The position numbers and the translations under genes are program-made. The notes below the pieces were generated by a model. That model worked only from the letters and a program-made list of their open reading frames with translations, was not told the origin of the DNA and did not search any database. Positions 25,441 to 34,729 of a stretch of 64,000 nucleotides of DNA are shown here, in pieces. Each line of letters opens with the position of its first letter. The first letter of the stretch is position 1. Origin of the DNA: an uncultured Clostridia bacterium (GTDB taxonomy: Bacteria > Bacillota > Clostridia > TANB77 > CAG-465); contig CAKPEI010000005.1 of NCBI GenBank assembly GCA_934149365.1, forward strand, positions 1 to 64,000. Reading direction: 5' to 3'.

Positions 25441-25504
25441 ATTATAGCATAAAATGCTATAATTATACATTCATGATTATACCATCTATTAATAGTTTTT
25501 ACAA
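25441..25504 (-). promoter_or_regulatory. dnaD promoter with a palindrome
   Basis: -35 TTGTAA (25499-25504), 16 bp, -10 TATAAT (25477-25482). Between it and the RBS is the near-perfect palindrome ATTATAGCAT/ATGCTATAAT (about 25442-25464). The palindrome could be an operator or a weak terminator of the operon upstream. Confidence 0.55.
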
Positions 25505-25529
25505 CCACATTTAAACAAGTAAATTTTAT

Positions 25530-25826
25530 CTAATCTTCCTTATCATAATAAAATATATAGTTTTTATGTCTTACGATATATTGTAAAATGTTATACAAAA
25601 TATGTGGTACGTTTTCTTCTTTTCCAACCACTACATAAATACCAAATAGCGGAATACATGACATTAATATAACGTACAATATGTATGTTACAGATAAACC
25701 TATATAGCTTAGTAATTGGTAAATAGCACATACATAACCTATTAAAAATGCTCCAACCCTATAGTCTACAATTCCTCTCCATTTTTGAGTTTTATACATT
25801 CTTGAATATATTTTAATCTTCTTCAT
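25530..25826 (-). CDS. VirB3/PrgI-like small membrane protein
   Basis: Encodes 98 residues. A basic start (MKKIKIYSRMYKTQKWRG) is followed by two adjacent membrane helices (about 28-46 and 48-67), then a conserved-looking polar tail (NILQYIVRHKNYIFYYDKED). Size, helix pair and order after VirB6- and VirB2-like genes match VirB3/PrgI/TcpE components, which sit in the inner membrane beside the VirB4 ATPase. No VirB4 is found here. It is last in the four-gene operon, 4 bp after the VirB6-like gene. Confidence 0.5.
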   Translation of the reverse strand: MKKIKIYSRMYKTQKWRGIVDYRVGAFLIGYVCAIYQLLSYIGLSVTYILYVILMSCIPLFGIYVVVGKEENVPHILYNILQYIVRHKNYIFYYDKED

Positions 25827-25830
25827 CTCG

Positions 25831-26652
25831 TTACTCCTTTACATTTTTTGTATATATACTTCCTAAAAATTCTTTAGAAAAACTATTAATTTTATATAGC
25901 AAATATACCGTTCCTACTATAACTATTTTAAACATCTCTTCATCCACTTTTCTAAACGAAATAGGAATAATTAAAAGAAGTTTAACAAGCCATTGTTCGC
26001 ATAATGTAATAACACTAATTCTAACCCATGAATTAAATATTCCTCTAGTATTTGAAGAAATACTAAACATTATACAAAGTGGCATAGTAAGTATGCAAAA
26101 AATAGCAGTAACATATCTTACAGAATAATTTATAAGTAAGGTGGTCATTCCAAACCCAATAAAACCCTTTATTACTCCATCTATACTTATATTATCTTTT
26201 GACATATATTTTTCTAAATCTGACACAACTTCACTAAACTTTTCAAAGCATATCTTTTCTCCAGATATATTTTTACCAACACTTTCTATAATTTCAGTAA
26301 ATAAATGATTTATTTGCAAAACCATATCACATAAGTATTTGCTATTACTTGCTAAAACAGTAACAATAACAATCTTTAAAATAAACTTATACGTATTTTC
26401 TGTACTTTTGCCACTATACATATCAATAAGCTTTGTTAACATATATTGAACAACGTAAAAAAGAATTAACGATGTTGCCACAAACACCATTCCGTATTTA
26501 TCTTCTTTAAAAACATACTTTAAAGGTTCTTTATTTAGAATATTAGGAGAGATATTAACTAATTTATCTAGAGTAACATATACATTTCCCTCTATTGACT
26601 TATATATTTTCTCTAAGATAATATTTATAGAATTTAAAATTCCTTCTGACAT
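25831..26652 (-). CDS. VirB6/TrbL-like multipass membrane protein
   Basis: Encodes 273 residues with an N-terminal amphipathic region (1-50). About six membrane helices follow (near 53-72, 86-104, 160-178, 182-200, 210-232 and 240-260). VirB6/TrbL proteins form the inner-membrane channel of type IV secretion machines. Assignment rests on topology and operon position between VirB2- and VirB3-like genes rather than on a motif. It sits 2 bp after the VirB2-like gene. Confidence 0.5.
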   Translation of the reverse strand: MSEGILNSINIILEKIYKSIEGNVYVTLDKLVNISPNILNKEPLKYVFKEDKYGMVFVATSLILFYVVQYMLTKLIDMYSGKSTENTYKFILKIVIVTVLASNSKYLCDMVLQINHLFTEIIESVGKNISGEKICFEKFSEVVSDLEKYMSKDNISIDGVIKGFIGFGMTTLLINYSVRYVTAIFCILTMPLCIMFSISSNTRGIFNSWVRISVITLCEQWLVKLLLIIPISFRKVDEEMFKIVIVGTVYLLYKINSFSKEFLGSIYTKNVKE

Positions 26653-26654
26653 AA

Positions 26655-26981
26655 CTACACCAATGCTTCAATGAATTTAACTATTAAATCAACTAAAAGA
26701 ATTAAGAAATAACAAAATATAGCATTTATTATAACCTTTTTCCCAACTATCATCTTTTCTTCATCGCCGAAGCTTAATTTTCTTATCATAACCCCTGTAG
26801 CGATTGCTAATGCTGCTGCAGGCCCTGCAAGCTTTATCATATACTCTTTTATTTTTTTCAAAATAGTATTTAGTTTATTTACCAGCGTAGGCGTATTGCT
26901 AGTTGCCCCAAAAACGTTTGAAAAAAAGCAAAAAAATATTACAAATAACATTAAAACGCTCATTATTTTAAGATTTTTCAT
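26655..26981 (-). CDS. VirB2/TrbC-like pilin
   Basis: Encodes 108 residues from the ATG at 26981 (AGGAGG, 9 nt spacing; a GTG two codons earlier is too close to the RBS). A signal peptide (1-27, cleaved after VFGA) is followed by a short helix. Two hydrophobic helices separated by a basic loop follow: AGPAAALAIATGVMI, KLSFGDEEKMIVGKK, then IFCYFLILLVDLIVKFI. This is the TrbC/VirB2 layout. The gene start overlaps the end of the VirD4-like gene, so translation is coupled. Confidence 0.65.
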   Translation of the reverse strand: MKNLKIMSVLMLFVIFFCFFSNVFGATSNTPTLVNKLNTILKKIKEYMIKLAGPAAALAIATGVMIRKLSFGDEEKMIVGKKVIINAIFCYFLILLVDLIVKFIEALV

Positions 26982-28791
26982 ATTCACATTCCTCCTCTTG
27001 TATTTTTACTCTCTTTACTTCTTCCATTTTTCCATCTTTGCTTATTAGTACTAATGCTTCAAAATTTTCTAACTCTCTTGTTATTAGTTTAGTATCTATC
27101 ACATAGTCCATATTTTCCACATATGTTATACTCTCTGATATATTAGACTTTTTATTCCTAAAACCTTTTTTAATTATACTCTTAGTTGTCTCTTGAGCGC
27201 CCTCACTAATAGAACTGTTTTTAAGTAGTTTTCTTTCTTTGCCAATCTGTTTTACAATCTCTTCTGCTGTATAATTATCATCATTTCTAAACCATATTTT
27301 GTTTACCATATTTTGAATTATGACCTTAGCTGCATTTTCATTATTAAGTATATTTATAAGCGAAGTATAACTTTGCATACTATATATGTTCATACACTTG
27401 GCTTCTCTTGATAAAGAAAGAAAATGGGCATCTTGTTGGTTCGCAAATTCTTGATACTCATCACATATACAAAAAGTTTCCATAGGATTATTTATATTTT
27501 CCAAAACTTTAGATTGAAACTCTAATTTGATAAAAGTAGATAAAATCTTAGAAATTAAAAAATTTCTACTCATATTTATTGAAAGAACTATTAATTTTGG
27601 CTTGCAATTAGTAAAACTAATCTTAACGCATTCTTTATTACTAACTCCGTATCTTCTGCACATCTCATAATCTGTAACAAAAGGTATTGTTAATCTGGTT
27701 ATCTCTGATTTTATAATAGTCAAAATTCTATTTTCTAACTTGAAATATTCCTTATCAAAGAACATTAATACATTACTAATTTCATGTGCCACTTTATTAT
27801 CTAAAATTTCTAATATATTTTTGGACTTAAGACTTCGTATTTTTTCTTTTAAATAATCATCATCTGTAATTAACTCATGTATTTCCTTTAAGTCTAATCT
27901 ATCGGGTGTTGTATATTTAATAAGTACTAGAATATTAAAAAGAACATTTTCCACTTTATCTAGCCAATAAGGATCACTAGAACTAGTTTTAGAAATGAGT
28001 TCTAACACTCTTCTTAACCTATTTGCCATTTCCAAACTTCTTACTTCACTATTTATAGGGTTGTATTTTGTATTGTTTAAATCAGAAATAACAATATATT
28101 CATAATTACTTTCTTTTGGAATAAATTTGTCCACAGTTTCCACATAATTCCCCTTTATATCTATAATTATTCCAGATAAGTTATTCTTTATCATATGGCA
28201 TACAAATTTATTTATAGCACTTCTTGTTTTTCCTGTACCTATACTTCCTGTTATAAGGAGATTTTTGTAAAGTTCTTTTCTATTTATAAATACATTCTCT
28301 TCTTCACTTTTTCCTAAATATATCATGTCTGATGTTACGGTAAAACTTTCCTTGTCTAATATATTTTTAGCTTTATTTAGTTTTGCTTGCATAAACTTAT
28401 TAGCAACTACATATGTAAATATACACAACATCAAATAATATACTACTATAAACATAGTCCAATAATTTTCAAAGGTTGAAACAAGCTCTATCTTTTTATA
28501 GCCAACATCAAGAACAACAAATTGCGAGAATATAATTTTACGAAAAAATATAGTATTAATTGTAATAGTCACTATTTCAATTATAATAAACGAAGTAATT
28601 TTTTTGAAATTTAAAAATTTGTTCACATCTTTTTTTGATGGTTTTCCTAAATCACTTTTTAAATTTAAAACATAATTAAGCTTAGTGCCCAAAGAATTCA
28701 TAAATAATTTTGAATCAAAAAAGATATATAAATAAATATAATCTATTATGGCAAAGACAAAAAAATTAATTAAAAAAATATATATCAACAC
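26968..28791 (-). CDS. VirD4/TraG-type coupling ATPase
   Basis: Encodes 607 residues. The start is GTG at 28791 or TTG at 28788; both lie close to GAGGTGA. Membrane helices lie at about 3-25, 65-83 and 112-130. The ATPase domain has Walker A TGSIGTGKTR (181-190), Walker B CICDEYQEF and the TraG/TraM-recognition segment with SREAKCMNIYSMQSYTSL. VirD4 proteins recruit substrate, DNA or protein, to a type IV channel. No relaxase, VirB4 or origin of transfer is visible nearby. This is a reduced system, and its substrate is unknown. Confidence 0.85.
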   Translation of the reverse strand: MLIYIFLINFFVFAIIDYIYLYIFFDSKLFMNSLGTKLNYVLNLKSDLGKPSKKDVNKFLNFKKITSFIIIEIVTITINTIFFRKIIFSQFVVLDVGYKKIELVSTFENYWTMFIVVYYLMLCIFTYVVANKFMQAKLNKAKNILDKESFTVTSDMIYLGKSEEENVFINRKELYKNLLITGSIGTGKTRSAINKFVCHMIKNNLSGIIIDIKGNYVETVDKFIPKESNYEYIVISDLNNTKYNPINSEVRSLEMANRLRRVLELISKTSSSDPYWLDKVENVLFNILVLIKYTTPDRLDLKEIHELITDDDYLKEKIRSLKSKNILEILDNKVAHEISNVLMFFDKEYFKLENRILTIIKSEITRLTIPFVTDYEMCRRYGVSNKECVKISFTNCKPKLIVLSINMSRNFLISKILSTFIKLEFQSKVLENINNPMETFCICDEYQEFANQQDAHFLSLSREAKCMNIYSMQSYTSLINILNNENAAKVIIQNMVNKIWFRNDDNYTAEEIVKQIGKERKLLKNSSISEGAQETTKSIIKKGFRNKKSNISESITYVENMDYVIDTKLITRELENFEALVLISKDGKMEEVKRVKIQEEECEYEKS

Positions 28792-28905
28792 ATCACCTCA
28801 CAATCATAATACATTACGCTTCAATATATGTCTATACTTTTTTAGTTATATTACAAAACTAGACAAAAAAATGAGCATTTTTAGTATCAAACATGCAAAA
28901 ATTTA

Positions 28906-28934
28906 TTGACAAACTTATACTTATAAGATAACAT
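28906..28934 (+). promoter_or_regulatory. Promoter of the WG-repeat gene
   Basis: -35 TTGACA (28906-28911, consensus), 17 bp, -10 TAACAT (28929-28934); RBS GAGGGAG follows. Confidence 0.75.
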
Positions 28935-28973
28935 TAAAGTATATATTTATATAAGATAAGAGGGAGATATACT

Positions 28974-30188
28974 ATGGTAAATAAAAATACAATTATAGCC
29001 ATTATACTAATAATGGTGGCAATTACACTAATTGGACTTGGTGTTGTAATTGCACTTAAGGATATGACGCCTAAAGATACTAGCGAAGATTCTATAGAAC
29101 GTTTATATGTTATAGAGGCAAACAATGCATATGGGGTAATGAATTCAAAGGGTAAAATAGTCGCTCAACCACAATTTTCTAAAATTGCAAGAATAAATAA
29201 CATTATCTATTTAAAAGCAAACAATACTAGTTATTTATATAATCTTATAACAAAAGAAACAATAACCTTAGATGGTGTTGAATCAGACATATTATATATT
29301 AAAGGTGAAAATGGATTTCTAGATAAATTTATTTTACAATATGGAGAAACAACTACAGATGCAGTATATAGAATTATAGATGCTACTGGTAAAAAAGTAA
29401 CAGATAAAGACTTCGCAAGTGTAAACGCAATCTATTCATATTTAGAACTTGTTGAACCAGACAACTTTACACCTAAGGATGCAAAAGAAACTACTCTTAA
29501 TTCATCAGAAGTTGCAGCAACATTAAGTTATCCTACAAAAGATGGTAAAAGTCAATATATTATAAGAAAGACAGAAAACGGGACTACAAAATATGGTATT
29601 GTTGATGAAAATAACAAACAGATTATAGAACCAGTATTTGATAAATTAGAACAAATTAAAGATTCAAACAAAGCATGCACAGCAATTAAAGATAATTTAA
29701 ACTATGTTATCCTTGATAATGGTACATCTATCGAAACAGAACCCGGATTTGAATTTGATTATAGCAAAGACGGTTATGTAATTCAAAAAAGAGGTACTAC
29801 AGGAAACAAAATATATAATTTAAATGGTGATGTAATAGTAGATAAAATATTTACTTACCCAGCAAAGTTAGCGACTTTAAATAGTGCTAATGCTAAATAC
29901 TTATTAATGCAAGATGAAAAAACTAATTTATGGAGCATGTATAACATGGATACAGCACAAAAGCTAGATGCTGAATTTAGTAATTTGGTTGTTGATTACT
30001 TATATGAAAAAGATGTCAACGTTATAAATACATCTTTTATGTACAAAAATGCTACTTCATTAGTTGGTGTTGACCTAAGTGATTTTAGTACATTTAATAT
30101 TAACATTGTTTATACAGTGGTTTCTCCACTAGAATCTGGAACAAAAGTAGATATATCTACAAAAGCAGATCAAAACCAAAATCAATAA
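28974..30188 (+). CDS. Membrane-anchored WG-repeat protein
   Basis: Encodes 404 residues. One N-terminal membrane helix (6-28) anchors a domain of WG/YG-type beta repeats, for example YGVMNSKGKIVAQPQFSKI and YGIVDENNKQIIEPVFDKL. It ends in an Asn/Gln tail. WG repeats usually mediate protein contacts; no enzyme motif is seen. It is divergent from the T4SS-like operon and isolated by a terminator, so a link to that system is possible but unproven. Confidence 0.75.
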   Translation: MVNKNTIIAIILIMVAITLIGLGVVIALKDMTPKDTSEDSIERLYVIEANNAYGVMNSKGKIVAQPQFSKIARINNIIYLKANNTSYLYNLITKETITLDGVESDILYIKGENGFLDKFILQYGETTTDAVYRIIDATGKKVTDKDFASVNAIYSYLELVEPDNFTPKDAKETTLNSSEVAATLSYPTKDGKSQYIIRKTENGTTKYGIVDENNKQIIEPVFDKLEQIKDSNKACTAIKDNLNYVILDNGTSIETEPGFEFDYSKDGYVIQKRGTTGNKIYNLNGDVIVDKIFTYPAKLATLNSANAKYLLMQDEKTNLWSMYNMDTAQKLDAEFSNLVVDYLYEKDVNVINTSFMYKNATSLVGVDLSDFSTFNINIVYTVVSPLESGTKVDISTKADQNQNQ

Positions 30189-30195
30189 AAATTAT

Positions 30196-30221
30196 ACTAC
30201 CTGAAAAGGTAGTATTTTTTT
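30196..30221 (+). terminator. Terminator of the WG-repeat gene
   Basis: ACTACC/GGTAGT stem (30196-30201 and 30208-30213) followed by ATTTTTT. Confidence 0.75.
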
Positions 30222-30223
30222 GT

Positions 30224-30252
30224 ATAAAAAAATCTCAAGTTTCCTTGAGATT
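30224..30252 (-). terminator. Terminator of the tRNA operon
   Basis: AATCTCAAG/CTTGAGATT 9-bp stem (30231-30239 and 30244-30252) with a T run on the minus strand, immediately after tRNA-Thr. Confidence 0.85.
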
Positions 30253-30257
30253 ATTTT

Positions 30258-30333
30258 TGGAGCTGAAGGTCAGAATTGAACTGACGACCTGCTGATTACA
30301 AGTCAGCTGCTCTACCAGCTGAGCTACTCCAGC
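30258..30333 (-). tRNA. tRNA-Thr (TGT anticodon)
   Basis: Full cloverleaf: acceptor GCTGGAG/CTTCAGC, D-arm GCTC, anticodon loop CTTGTAA (TGT), T-arm with TTCAATT, and encoded CCA. Third gene of a three-tRNA unit. Confidence 0.95.
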
Positions 30334-30339
30334 ACGATA

Positions 30340-30414
30340 TGGTGACCCGTAGGAGAGTCGAACTCCTCACTCCGCCGTGAAAGGGCGATGTCTTAACCGA
30401 TTGACCAACGGGCC
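30340..30414 (-). tRNA. tRNA-Glu (TTC anticodon)
   Basis: Acceptor GGCCCGT/ACGGGTC, anticodon loop CTTTCAC (TTC), T loop TTCGACT and encoded CCA. Middle gene of the unit. Confidence 0.95.
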
Positions 30415-30418
30415 ATCA

Positions 30419-30494
30419 TGGTGAGCTATCCGCGATTCGAACGCGGGACAACTTGATTAAAAGTCAAGTGCTCTGCCAACTGAGCTAATAGCCC
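30419..30494 (-). tRNA. tRNA-Lys (TTT anticodon)
   Basis: Acceptor GGGCTAT/ATAGCTC, anticodon loop CTTTTAA (TTT), T loop TTCGAAT and encoded CCA. First gene of the unit. Confidence 0.95.
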
Positions 30495-30513
30495 TCAAAC
30501 ATATCGCCTAATT

Positions 30514-30542
30514 AGTTTACAATATTTATGAGCATATGTCAA
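30514..30542 (-). promoter_or_regulatory. Promoter of the tRNA-Lys-Glu-Thr unit
   Basis: -35 TTGACA (30537-30542), 17 bp, -10 TAAACT (30514-30519), 19 bp before the first tRNA. Confidence 0.8.
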
Positions 30543-30747
30543 GTGTTTTTATAAAAAAATGCAAAACTTTTATCAATTTTTGCGATTTTTCATAAAGATG
30601 TATAATATAATTGTGTCCCAATCTATTTTTAGTATACCATATTATTCTGCTTTTTTAAAGTAAATTATAGTTTTAAATTTATCCATTCTATTGTTTTTTC
30701 TCATTAATTATGATAATATTACTACTAGATTCTAAGAGAGGTAAATT

Positions 30748-31806
30748 ATGAAAATTTTTAATAAAAATATTAAACCAATTTATATAATAATTAGTGTAAT
30801 AGTTATTATCATAATAGTAATAACATCACTAATTATATCAAGAAAAAATAGTATAAAAAACGATCATTACAAAACAAAAAAAGTAGAAAATGCAGAAGAC
30901 ATACAAATAGAAATTCCTGAAGGAGCATATTTATCTAAAATAGCTAACATATTATATGAAAACAAAATAATTAAATACCCAGATAAATTTATAACATTTG
31001 CAAAACAAGAAGGTAATAGCAATTTATATAAATATGGTGTATTTACTTTAAATGTAAACATGTCATATGAAGAAATTAGTGAAGCTTTACAACAAGTTGG
31101 ACAAGCTGCAAACTCGGTAAAAGTAACTATACCTGAAGGTTATGAATTAAGACAAATAATATCACTTTGCGTAGAAAAAGGAATTGGTACGGAAGAAGGC
31201 TTCAAAAATTCAATTCTAAATTCCAATTTTGACTATTGGTTTTTAAAAGATTTAAAAAAATCAGATGTCTACTTAGAAGGTTACTTATTCCCTGCTACTT
31301 ATACTTTTTCTAAAGACGCAACAGAAGAAGATGTATTAAAACAAATGCTTGATAAATTTAATTCTGTTTTCACTGAAGATATGAAAAAAAGAGCAGAAGA
31401 ACTAAACATGACTGTACATCAAATTATAACACTAGCTTCCATTGTTGAAAGAGAAGCAGCAAATGACTCTGAAAGAGATATAGTAGCCTCTGTATTCTAC
31501 AACAGACTAGAAAGTAAAACTTATCCTTATTTAGAATCTTGCGCAACCGTTCAATACATTCTAAAAGAAAGAAAAGCCGTACTTTCTAATGAAGATACAA
31601 AGATTGATAGTCCATACAATACATATAAAAATCCTGGTTTACCACCAAATCCTATAGCCTCACCTGGTTTAGAATCAATAAATGCAACTTTACACCCCGC
31701 AGATACAGATTATTTATTCTTTGTACTTGGAAATGATGGAAAACATGTATTTAGTAAAACCTATGATGAACATTTAGCTGCAATATCAAAAATAAGAGGT
31801 AAATAG
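30748..31806 (+). CDS. mltG: Endolytic transglycosylase MltG (YceG-like)
   Basis: Encodes 352 residues, with RBS AGAGAGG. A membrane helix (10-31) is followed by a LysM-like subdomain (about 52-105; EGAYLSKIANILYENKI). The catalytic domain contains the essential glutamate E234 in ASIVEREA, with ESCATVQYIL, SPYNTY.NPGLPPNPI and SINATLHPADTDYLFFV. MltG cleaves nascent glycan strands at the outer membrane face and sets strand length. A terminator follows. Confidence 0.95.
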   Translation: MKIFNKNIKPIYIIISVIVIIIIVITSLIISRKNSIKNDHYKTKKVENAEDIQIEIPEGAYLSKIANILYENKIIKYPDKFITFAKQEGNSNLYKYGVFTLNVNMSYEEISEALQQVGQAANSVKVTIPEGYELRQIISLCVEKGIGTEEGFKNSILNSNFDYWFLKDLKKSDVYLEGYLFPATYTFSKDATEEDVLKQMLDKFNSVFTEDMKKRAEELNMTVHQIITLASIVEREAANDSERDIVASVFYNRLESKTYPYLESCATVQYILKERKAVLSNEDTKIDSPYNTYKNPGLPPNPIASPGLESINATLHPADTDYLFFVLGNDGKHVFSKTYDEHLAAISKIRGK

Positions 31807-31829
31807 TTTATATAATTAAAATTAGTAAA

Positions 31830-31863
31830 GGCTGAGATTTAAATTAATCTCAGCCTATTGTTT
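31830..31863. terminator. Bidirectional terminator mltG/rsmA
   Basis: GGCTGAGATT/AATCTCAGCC 10-bp stem, six-base loop, followed by TATTGTTTT. Confidence 0.8.
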
Positions 31864-31868
31864 TCGTA

Positions 31869-32723
31869 TTATAAGGCATTTTGTAACTCATTTGCTATAT
31901 TAACATACGTTTGTATATCAATCTCCTCTGCCCTAGCATTTTCATTTACGCTATTATCTTTTAATATACTTTGTAACTTCTCTTTACTAAGATCAAAAGC
32001 TTTACTGTTTTCTAAAGAGTTAATTACTTTTTTCCTTCGCTGCGAAAAAGCTGCTTTTACTAACCTAAAAAACACGTCTCTATTTTTAACATCATACTTT
32101 TGAACTACATTTATATTTACAACTGAAGATGTAACATTAGGAGCAGGTATAAAAGAATTATTAGGTACATCTAACAACTTAACAGCTTCACCATAAAATT
32201 TAGTAGTAACTGTTAACACTCCATAATCTTTTCCCTTTGGAGTAGCAACTATTCTATCGGCCACTTCCTTTTGAACCATTATCGTCATACTAGATATAGA
32301 AGATGTACTTTCGAATATCTTAAACATTATCGGTGTTGTTATATAATATGGCAAATTAGCGACCAATTTAACTTGGCCTACTTCTTTATTATATTCGTTC
32401 AAAATATCGTTTATATTGGCTTTTAAAATGTCCTGATTTAATAAAATAAATTTGCTATTATTTTTAAATCTATCTTTTAATATATTACACATATCTTCGT
32501 CAATTTCAAATGCTATCACCATTTTAGCTTTTTCAAGCAACTTTTCTGTTAAATTTCCCAGTCCAGGTCCTATCTCAATAACTATATCATTATTAGTTAT
32601 ACCAGCACCTGACACTATACTATCTAAAATATTTTCATCTACCAAGAAGTTTTGTCCATATTTTTTCTTAGCTCTAATATTATACATATTTAATATCTCA
32701 TTAGTTTTGTTTTTCAAATTCAT
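31869..32723 (-). CDS. rsmA: 16S rRNA dimethyladenosine transferase RsmA (KsgA)
   Basis: Encodes 284 residues. KKYGQNFLVDENI opens the protein. The SAM-binding VIEIGPGLGNLTEKLL, the acidic FEIDEDM and the catalytic NLPYYITTPI follow, with the C-terminal helical domain containing FSQRRKKVINSL. It dimethylates the two adenines of helix 45 during 30S assembly. In Bacillus it follows yabE and rnmV. Here a YabE-type gene is directly upstream on the same strand, but rnmV is absent and a terminator separates the two. Confidence 0.96.
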   Translation of the reverse strand: MNLKNKTNEILNMYNIRAKKKYGQNFLVDENILDSIVSGAGITNNDIVIEIGPGLGNLTEKLLEKAKMVIAFEIDEDMCNILKDRFKNNSKFILLNQDILKANINDILNEYNKEVGQVKLVANLPYYITTPIMFKIFESTSSISSMTIMVQKEVADRIVATPKGKDYGVLTVTTKFYGEAVKLLDVPNNSFIPAPNVTSSVVNINVVQKYDVKNRDVFFRLVKAAFSQRRKKVINSLENSKAFDLSKEKLQSILKDNSVNENARAEEIDIQTYVNIANELQNAL

Positions 32724-32753
32724 AATAATTATTCCTCTTTCTTAAAATAACAA

Positions 32754-32783
32754 AAGCATCATGACTCTATAATCATAATGCTT
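32754..32783 (-). terminator. Terminator of the YabE-type gene
   Basis: AAGCAT-ATGA/TCAT-ATGCTT hairpin with TTGTTATTTT on the minus strand, 20 bp after the stop. Confidence 0.7.
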
Positions 32784-32802
32784 ACTTTACATCTTTTTAT
32801 TT

Positions 32803-33882
32803 CTAGAAATGTCCTGTTTGTAACAACTTATCTCTTGCTGCGACTACCTTTTTACCATAGTACCAAGATGTTGCTGAATTACCATTTCTTAAATACTTCT
32901 TATAACTTGCATCTCCTCTGTTATATGAATTTAGAGCATGTAACTCTAATGTAGCTCTATCAGAAACACTCTTTCCCCAAGAATTAAAATATCTTGCTAA
33001 GAAGTATGCACCAGCTTGCATATTTTGATATGGATCTAAGAAATTAGTTATTCCAAGTTTCTTTGATAAGTTAGCATGGTTACTTTTATTTATCTGACAC
33101 AAACCATAGTCGTTTGTTCTGCTTATTTTATTTGGGTTAAAACCACTTTCAACATACATCATAGCCAAAAACAATTCGTACTGGACACCATATTTAGAAG
33201 CCATATTATATGCATAAATTTGTTGATCTTTACTCAACTTTATATTGTATTCTTTAAATCCTGCGCTAGCAACTAAATCACTAGATTTAACTCTAGGTTG
33301 ACTTGAACGTGATACAGTAGAAATTGCTGTTCCTACATCCGTTATCTGTGCTACAGCTTCTTTTGAAATTTCTTCACTAATTAATTTTCTTGCAACTTCT
33401 TTTTCATTTTCGTACTTTATAACATAAGTTGAAGTCTTCTCACCTTGCTGACCTTCTTGTATAACCTTAGTAGTTCCTCTTGTCATTGAAGCATTACTTT
33501 TTTCTTCTTTTGCATAATCTATATATTGTATTTCTTCAACTATTTTCTCAACCACATTAGATTTAGCAATTTCATAGTAAGCATTCATATCTAAATATGC
33601 AACTTCATCTTCTGAATATATTCTTATTATCATGTCATCTTCAAGTCTGTCATTCATACCTGGTGTAACTATTGCTTTTTCATCTATATGAATTTTATTT
33701 TGCATAAGCAAGCCTTCAACTGTATTTGACATTGTTTTTATGTGTTCAACTTTTCCATAATAATCTATTGTTACTTCTTTTGTTTGAAATTTAATAACAA
33801 CAAGTCCTAAAGTAACAAACACTAATATACATGTTAGCATTACAAATATTTTTCTTATCATGTATATCTTATCTTCGTTCAC
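32803..33882 (-). CDS. YabE-like cell-wall protein: DUF348, G5 and lytic-transglycosylase domains
   Basis: Encodes 359 residues. A membrane/signal helix (9-28) is followed by a DUF348 ubiquitin-like domain (about 34-78; VTIDYYGKVEHIKTM). A G5 domain (about 118-195; ASMTRGTTKVIQEGQQGEKT) and a C-terminal soluble lytic transglycosylase domain (about 215-340) follow. The SLT domain has the catalytic AMMYVESGFNP glutamate, YGLCQINKSNH and AGAYFLARYF. In Bacillus YabE and Rpf relatives the C-terminus is a 3D/RlpA domain; here SLT takes its place. It should remodel peptidoglycan outside the cell. It has a consensus promoter. Confidence 0.88.
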   Translation of the reverse strand: MNEDKIYMIRKIFVMLTCILVFVTLGLVVIKFQTKEVTIDYYGKVEHIKTMSNTVEGLLMQNKIHIDEKAIVTPGMNDRLEDDMIIRIYSEDEVAYLDMNAYYEIAKSNVVEKIVEEIQYIDYAKEEKSNASMTRGTTKVIQEGQQGEKTSTYVIKYENEKEVARKLISEEISKEAVAQITDVGTAISTVSRSSQPRVKSSDLVASAGFKEYNIKLSKDQQIYAYNMASKYGVQYELFLAMMYVESGFNPNKISRTNDYGLCQINKSNHANLSKKLGITNFLDPYQNMQAGAYFLARYFNSWGKSVSDRATLELHALNSYNRGDASYKKYLRNGNSATSWYYGKKVVAARDKLLQTGHF

Positions 33883-33918
33883 AAATATTCCTCCTTATGA
33901 TTATATCGTGATAGTGAT

Positions 33919-33947
33919 ATTATACTATACACTCAATCCTTTGTCAA
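33919..33947 (-). promoter_or_regulatory. Promoter of the YabE-type gene
   Basis: Perfect sigma-A promoter: TTGACA (33942-33947), 17 bp, TATAAT (33919-33924); AAGGAGG RBS follows. Confidence 0.85.
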
Positions 33948-34162
33948 ACAATTATGTATTTATATTTTAATATTCAGTTAGCAATTTTTTCCTGTAGTGC
34001 CTTAATTTACGGCATTTATTCCTTCATATTATATTTATATTATATTTGTATAAGCTTTATACATTATTTTATTAAAATAGTATTTCAGTTAATGTAAATC
34101 TATTGTAATATAGACCGTTTAGTGTTAAAATATTGATATAATTCAAATTTAGGAGGTATAAA

Positions 34163-34714
34163 ATGATAGGTTGGATTATTTTAGGTATCGTTGTTATCCT
34201 AGTATTAGCCGTAATAGGTATTTACAACTCACTTGTTTCACTTCGTTTACGTGTTAAAAACGCATGGGCACAAATTGATACACAATTAAAAAGAAGATTT
34301 GACTTAATACCAAATCTTGTAGAAACTGTTAAAGGTTATGCAAAACATGAACAAGATACTTTAGAAAAAGTTATCGCAGCTAGAAACATGTATGCAAGTG
34401 GTGCATCAGTAAACGATGCAGCAATGGCAAGTAATGAATTATCTAATTGCTTAAAATCTATATTTGCTTTGTCTGAATCTTATCCAGAATTAAAAGCAAA
34501 TGAAAACTTCAAATCATTACAAGTAGAATTAACTGGAACAGAAGATAAAATTGCTTTTGCTAGACAATTTTACAATGACACTGTTCAAAAGTACAATGAA
34601 ACTATAGGCATATTCCCTAATAACATAATAGCTAATATGTTTGGTTTCAAAGAAGAAGAATTCTTCAAAGTAATGACTGATGCTGAAAAAGAGCCAATAA
34701 AAGTTCAGTTCTAA
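34163..34714 (+). CDS. lemA: LemA-family protein
   Basis: Encodes 183 residues. An N-terminal membrane helix (2-22) with the cytoplasm-facing remainder folds as a helical bundle. NSLVSLRLRVKNAWAQIDTQLKRRFDLIPNL is the family signature region. RBS AGGAGG precedes the start, and TATAAT at 34137-34142 is the probable -10 with a weak -35. It forms an operon with htpX 15 bp downstream, a pairing common in bacteria and linked to membrane-protein quality control. Confidence 0.95.
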   Translation: MIGWIILGIVVILVLAVIGIYNSLVSLRLRVKNAWAQIDTQLKRRFDLIPNLVETVKGYAKHEQDTLEKVIAARNMYASGASVNDAAMASNELSNCLKSIFALSESYPELKANENFKSLQVELTGTEDKIAFARQFYNDTVQKYNETIGIFPNNIIANMFGFKEEEFFKVMTDAEKEPIKVQF

Positions 34715-34729
34715 TTTTAGGAGAGTGTT

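Noticed and set aside
25441..25464. Palindrome upstream of dnaD as a replication origin element
   Set aside because: There are no DnaA-box clusters and no dnaA or dnaN nearby; a promoter operator or weak terminator is simpler.
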